NCBI RefSeq assembly: GCF_022761015.1
Contig: NZ_JAKWJQ010000002.1
Coordinates: 248,001 to 312,000 of the forward strand
Direction: 5' to 3'
Length of the DNA stretch: 64,000 bases
Source of the DNA: Humibacter sp. RRB41
GTDB lineage: Bacteria; Actinomycetota; Actinomycetes; Actinomycetales; Microbacteriaceae
Made by a program: the position numbers and the translations under genes. This document shows, one piece after another, positions 60,963 through 64,000 of the stretch. The notes beneath the pieces are model-generated. The model made no database searches. It saw only the letters and a list, made by a program, of their open reading frames with translations, and had not been told where the DNA came from. The first letter of the stretch is position 1; each line of letters begins with the position of its first letter.

Positions 60963-61048
60963 GCCGGTGTGGCGGAATGGCAGACGCGGAGCACTCAAAA
61001 TGCTTTGTTCGAAAGGACGTGTGGGTTCGAGTCCCACCACCGGCACCA
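60963..61048 (+). tRNA. tRNA-Leu (anticodon CAA)
   Basis: An 86-base type II tRNA. The acceptor arms GCCGGTG (60963-60969) and CACCGGC (61038-61044) pair perfectly, and the discriminator A and encoded CCA end at 61048. The anticodon stem AGCA/TGCT encloses the loop CTCAAAA with anticodon CAA, reading UUG. The T-loop GTTCGAGTC and a long variable arm (TTGTTCGAAAGGAC region) confirm leucine identity. Confidence 0.96.
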
Positions 61049-61055
61049 CGTGAAA

Positions 61056-61082
61056 GGGATCGGCCCCGATGGGGTCGGTCCC
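61056..61082 (+). terminator. Hairpin downstream of tRNA-Leu
   Basis: Arms 61056-61067 and 61071-61082 form a 12-bp stem with two G-U pairs around a GAT loop, eight bases after the tRNA. There is no U-tract after it, so it may act as a processing or weak termination signal. Confidence 0.5.
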
Positions 61083-61293
61083 AGACCACTCACGATGCGT
61101 CGAGCATCGCGGCGACGAGAGATCCCCGCCTCCAGCCGAGCCGGATGCTGCTGGTCGCCGCGGCCAGTTCGCGAATGCTGGTGCGCCTGGACCGTTCATC
61201 GGCTCATGGCTGCAGCTTCTCGGACTCGCTGTGTCCCTTATCGCAGCAGTCGTCGCAATAGTCCAGGCGGCACAGAGGCGGCCGCTCTGGTGA
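61069..61293 (+). CDS. Possible small membrane protein (hypothetical)
   Basis: An open frame of 74 codons. Its last 30 residues form a convincing membrane segment (WLQLLGLAVSLIAAVVAIV) followed by a basic tail. The only start in frame, ATG 61069, lies within the tRNA-downstream hairpin, with AAAGGG ten bases upstream. The N-terminal half looks like untranslated DNA in composition. It could be real, partial or chance. Two GCGGCCGC palindromes (61278-61285, 61295-61302) flank its end. Confidence 0.25.
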   Translation: MGSVPDHSRCVEHRGDERSPPPAEPDAAGRRGQFANAGAPGPFIGSWLQLLGLAVSLIAAVVAIVQAAQRRPLW

Positions 61294-61390
61294 GGCGGCC
61301 GCACGCACAATCGGCGCGACCTCGGACTCCGGCGTTACTCTCGACCGCAACGCGCACACGCGCACGACGACACGAGCAAGGAGCGTCCTC

Positions 61391-61495
61391 ATGACAGACA
61401 AGACCCCGCGCGAAGAGGAGATCGAGAAGGAAGAGGAGCGCAAGGAGGCCGAGAAGAGGCGCCTCGAGCAGGAGGAGGAGCGCCGCCTCGAGTGA
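61391..61495 (+). CDS. Highly charged 34-residue small protein
   Basis: A short ORF starting ATG 61391 with AAGGAG seven bases upstream, one of the best ribosome sites in the window. The peptide opens MTDKTPREEEIEKEE and is then almost only Glu, Lys and Arg with few Leu, predicting a single long charged alpha-helix or coiled coil. There are no cysteines or aromatics. It stands alone between the tRNA and the phosphatase gene. The function is unknown; it may be a small nucleic-acid- or membrane-surface-interacting protein. Confidence 0.6.
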   Translation: MTDKTPREEEIEKEEERKEAEKRRLEQEEERRLE

Positions 61496-61620
61496 CGGCA
61501 TCCGCCTGCTCGCATGAGCGCACCTGACGCCCACGCCTTACGCCGCGCCCTGTGCGCCGCCTATGTTGTCGGTATCGACAACGGTGCCCCCGAACGGGGG
61601 TGAACGAGAGGTGGGCATAG

Positions 61621-63312
61621 ATGTTGCATCCCTGGAAGTCGGTTCGCTCATCGAGTGGACATTCCCGACGACGTGGAGCCGCGGCTGTCGCGGCGGCCGC
61701 CGCACTCGCACTGGGCCTCACCCTCGTCGGTGCGAGTGGGGCGCAGGCGTTCCCTGGCGGCGGCGCGGGGTGGCATGGTGGGCATGACTCGCAGCTGACG
61801 CCGCGCACGGAGTTCACGATGGCGCCCGACGGATCGAGTGGCGCGACGCAGGGCGGCGACGGCATCCCGAACATCGACGTGGTCAAGAAGACGATCGCGA
61901 CCTACTACGGCGACCCGGGTACGGGCATCTCGAACAAGCAGAGTTCGCCGTACATCAGTCAAATGAACGGGATCATCGCCAAGGCGACTGCCCAGTTGAA
62001 GCCCGCCTACGACGAGGCGATCGCGAAGGGTGAGAAGCCGGCGATCGTGTTCGACGCCGACGACACCACACTGTGGACGTACGACATGGAAGTCGGCGAC
62101 ATGCACTTCAATTACAGCCCGGCGGAACAGGATGTCTGGGTGCAGGGCGAGAAGTTCCCAGCTGTCCCGGCAATGGTCGGCTTCGTCAACACGGCGTCCG
62201 CGATGGGCTACACGGTGTTCGGCCTGACCGGTCGCAACGACGACCAGAAGGCGGCGACGCTCGAGAACCTGAAGAACGACGGCTACTCCGCGTTCACGTC
62301 AGACGACTTCTACACGAAGTGGACGGGCAAGGGAGCCTCGCAGCAGCCGTCGTACATCACGTGCGCGACGTCGAGCTGCACGACAGTGGAGTACAAGGCG
62401 CTGACACGCAAGCACATCGAGAAGGACCTCGGCTACACGATCACCCTCAACGCGGGCGACCAGTGGTCGGACCTGCAGGGCGGCTTCGCCGACAGAATCC
62501 TGAAGCTGCCGAACCCGACGTATTACCTGCCATCCCCTGATCTGCCAGGCGTGTCCGAGCCGAAGCTGGCACCGCGCACGCACTTCACGATGAAGGCCGA
62601 CGGCACGAGCGGTGCGACGCAGGGCGGTGACGGCATTCCGAACATCGATTCCGTGAAGTCGACGATCGCCACCTACTACGGCGACCCTGGCACCGGCATC
62701 TCGAACAAGCAGAGCTCGCCCTACATCAGCGAGATGAACCGCATCGCGGCCGCCAAGCTGCCGACGATCGCAGCCCAGTGCCGCATCGAGAAGATGCTGC
62801 ACAAGAATCCTGCCGTCGTGTTCGACGCTGACGACACCACGTTGTGGACCTACGACATGGAGGTCGGCGACATGCACTTCAACTACAACCCGACCGAACA
62901 GGATGTCTGGGTGCAGGGAGAGAAGTTCCCAGCGACGCCGGCGATGGTGACCCTCGAGAAGGCCGTGCAGAAGTCCGGCTGCACCGTGATCGGCCTCACA
63001 GGCCGTAACGACGACCAGAAGAAGGCGACGCTGACCAACCTTGCGAACGTCGGCTACACCGGCTTCACGTCGGCGAACTACTACACGAAGTGGACGGGTG
63101 TCGGTGCGTCGCAGCAGCCGTCGTACATCCACTGCGCTGCGGCGAGCTGCACCACGATCGAGTACAAGTCGCAGACGAGGGCGCACGTCGAGTCGCGCTC
63201 AGGCGGCAGGTACGACGTCGTGGCGAACTTCGGCGACCAGTTCAGCGACCTGATCGGCGGTCACGCCGACCGCACGATCAAGCTGCCGAATCCCACGTAT
63301 TACCTTCCCTGA
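61621..63312 (+). CDS. Secreted HAD-family acid phosphatase with two tandem phosphatase domains
   Basis: A 563-residue exported protein. The N-terminus (RRRGAAAVAAAAALALGLTL, cleavage likely after AQA at 43) is a signal peptide, possibly twin-arginine. Two copies of a class B-like acid phosphatase domain follow, about 58-304 and 317-563. Each has the nucleophile motif FDADDTTLW (144 and 401), GLTGRNDDQK (201 and 458) and an acidic GDQ-(W/F)-SD motif (279 and 538). The halves are very similar over their whole length. ATG 61621 has GAGAGGTGG upstream. It probably releases phosphate outside the cell. Confidence 0.9.
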   Translation: MLHPWKSVRSSSGHSRRRGAAAVAAAAALALGLTLVGASGAQAFPGGGAGWHGGHDSQLTPRTEFTMAPDGSSGATQGGDGIPNIDVVKKTIATYYGDPGTGISNKQSSPYISQMNGIIAKATAQLKPAYDEAIAKGEKPAIVFDADDTTLWTYDMEVGDMHFNYSPAEQDVWVQGEKFPAVPAMVGFVNTASAMGYTVFGLTGRNDDQKAATLENLKNDGYSAFTSDDFYTKWTGKGASQQPSYITCATSSCTTVEYKALTRKHIEKDLGYTITLNAGDQWSDLQGGFADRILKLPNPTYYLPSPDLPGVSEPKLAPRTHFTMKADGTSGATQGGDGIPNIDSVKSTIATYYGDPGTGISNKQSSPYISEMNRIAAAKLPTIAAQCRIEKMLHKNPAVVFDADDTTLWTYDMEVGDMHFNYNPTEQDVWVQGEKFPATPAMVTLEKAVQKSGCTVIGLTGRNDDQKKATLTNLANVGYTGFTSANYYTKWTGVGASQQPSYIHCAAASCTTIEYKSQTRAHVESRSGGRYDVVANFGDQFSDLIGGHADRTIKLPNPTYYLP

Positions 63313-63351
63313 TCCCCGATGCCGGCGTGCGGACGCCGCCTGAACGGATGT

Positions 63352-63387
63352 CGACGGCCCGGTGCGCGCTCAGCGCCCGGGCCGTCG
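63352..63387 (+). terminator. Terminator hairpin after the tandem phosphatase gene
   Basis: Arms CGACGGCCCGG (63352-63362) and CCGGGCCGTCG (63377-63387) pair perfectly, and inner GCGC pairs (63364-63367, 63373-63376) extend the stem. It is 40 bp after the stop at 63312. There is no long U-tract. Confidence 0.75.
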
Positions 63388-63461
63388 GCGTGTGAAAGCA
63401 GCGAACGAGTCGACGTGCGCCACGCTGTCGACAGTGGTATCGGCGACCGGAGGAGAGTCCC

Positions 63462-64000
63462 ATGGACTGGGCGGTGTTGGCGGATTTCGGTACCGCGATC
63501 GGCACCTTGGTGCTCGCTGTGGCGACGTTCACGGCGACCAGGTCGGCGAACCGTTCCGCACGGCTTGCCGAGCGAGCGCTGCTCGAAGGGCTTCGCCCGT
63601 TACTGCTTCCATCGAGCTTCGGTGACGAGACGCAGAAGGTTCGGTTCATGGACGGCCGCTGGCTCAGCGTGAGGGGCGGCCGCGCGAGCATGCAGGTCGA
63701 CGCCTCGACGGTCGCGCTCGTACTCTCCGTGCGCAACGTCGGCTCCGGCCTGGCCGTGCTGCACGGCTGGAGCATCCCTGACGATCCGTTGGCAGCACCG
63801 GCTGATCCGGTGGACTTCCGTCGGCTCGCGCGTGACATCTACGTCTCGACCAACTTCGTGGGTTTCGTGCAGGTGGCGATCCGGGACCCCCAGTCCGTCG
63901 CATATCGCACGGTCGTCGATCGAGTGCGTCGCGACGACTTCGTGCTCGTCGACGTGCTGTACGGCGACGCCGAAGGAAGCCAGCGGGTGATCAGCCGATT
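63462..64000 (+). CDS. Hypothetical membrane-anchored protein, truncated by the window end
   Basis: The frame opens at ATG 63462 with GGAGGAGAG six bases upstream and stays open to the end of the window (about 179 codons, no stop seen). Residues 5-25 (VLADFGTAIGTLVLAVATFTA) form one membrane segment, followed by a basic, alanine/arginine-rich stretch and a soluble region with VALVLSVRNVGSG. I recognise the general type of actinobacterial hypothetical protein with one N-terminal membrane helix but no function. Confidence 0.75.
   Translation, partial: MDWAVLADFGTAIGTLVLAVATFTATRSANRSARLAERALLEGLRPLLLPSSFGDETQKVRFMDGRWLSVRGGRASMQVDASTVALVLSVRNVGSGLAVLHGWSIPDDPLAAPADPVDFRRLARDIYVSTNFVGFVQVAIRDPQSVAYRTVVDRVRRDDFVLVDVLYGDAEGSQRVISR

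Noticed and set aside
60923-61261. Open frame covering tRNA-Leu
   Set aside because: The region folds as a complete tRNA with encoded CCA; the open frame is a by-product.

Overview
The window is a high-GC actinobacterial chromosome segment, most likely from the family Microbacteriaceae. Support comes from the gene content and order: sufBD-Rieske-sufC-sufT, ctaA/ctaB next to tkt-tal-pgi-zwf-opcA-pgl, then rbpA, secG, tpiA-pgk-gap, whiA-rapZ-uvrC-uvrA, uvrB, cydAB with a fused cydDC, coaE, rpsA, polA and a PdtaR-like ANTAR regulator. RbpA, OpcA and WhiA are actinobacterial or Gram-positive markers. The genus is not determined. Almost everything reads as core chromosome. I see no phage, integrase, transposase or CRISPR array.

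Layout. 1-2851: the end of a ferric-siderophore importer (two FecCD permeases, ATPase) plus a siderophore-interacting reductase. 2852-3391: a gene-free stretch with a perfect 22-bp hairpin and a three-copy 102-bp tandem repeat. 3392-7416: the SUF iron-sulfur assembly operon (minus strand). 7643-9892: a DUF899 protein divergent from a TetR regulator, then an orphan MalG-like permease. 10053-11983: heme O and heme A synthesis (ctaB-ctaA). 12305-20488: transketolase, transaldolase, Pgi, Zwf, OpcA and Pgl, a pentose-phosphate operon closed by a strong terminator. 20560-24356: rbpA, secG and the tpiA/pgk/gap glycolytic genes. 24458-25084: sodA. 25468-32300: whiA, rapZ, uvrC, uvrA. 32419-37176: a phosphotransferase and a tightly overlapped five-gene MoxR/DUF58/DUF4129 operon. 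37223-41507: HAD phosphatase, uvrB and an MFS transporter. 41515-51299: a minus-strand run cydA-cydB-cydDC-hydrolase-acyl-CoA ligase-acyltransferase. 51403-52745: a BlaI-type repressor and an M56 (BlaR1-like) membrane protease, divergent from cydA. 52781-60847: coaE, rpsA, a DUF885 peptidase, polA, a hotdog thioesterase and the ANTAR regulator. 60963-64000: tRNA-Leu(CAA), small ORFs, a secreted phosphatase with an internally duplicated domain, and a truncated hypothetical gene.

The strongest candidate for a little-described system is the divergent blaI-M56 / cydABDC locus. Three 17-bp palindromes of the form TTCTAC-N5-GTAGAA lie in the 103-bp space between the two transcription units and overlap likely -10 elements on both sides. 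This suggests that a BlaI/BlaR1-type proteolytic switch, best known from beta-lactam resistance, controls cytochrome bd oxidase here. The second signal is a dispersed, roughly 100-bp repeat. It occurs at three loci, always just downstream of a minus-strand gene and always in the same orientation, and it aligns without gaps around a central hairpin. All functional statements are from sequence reading and family knowledge; no database search was run.
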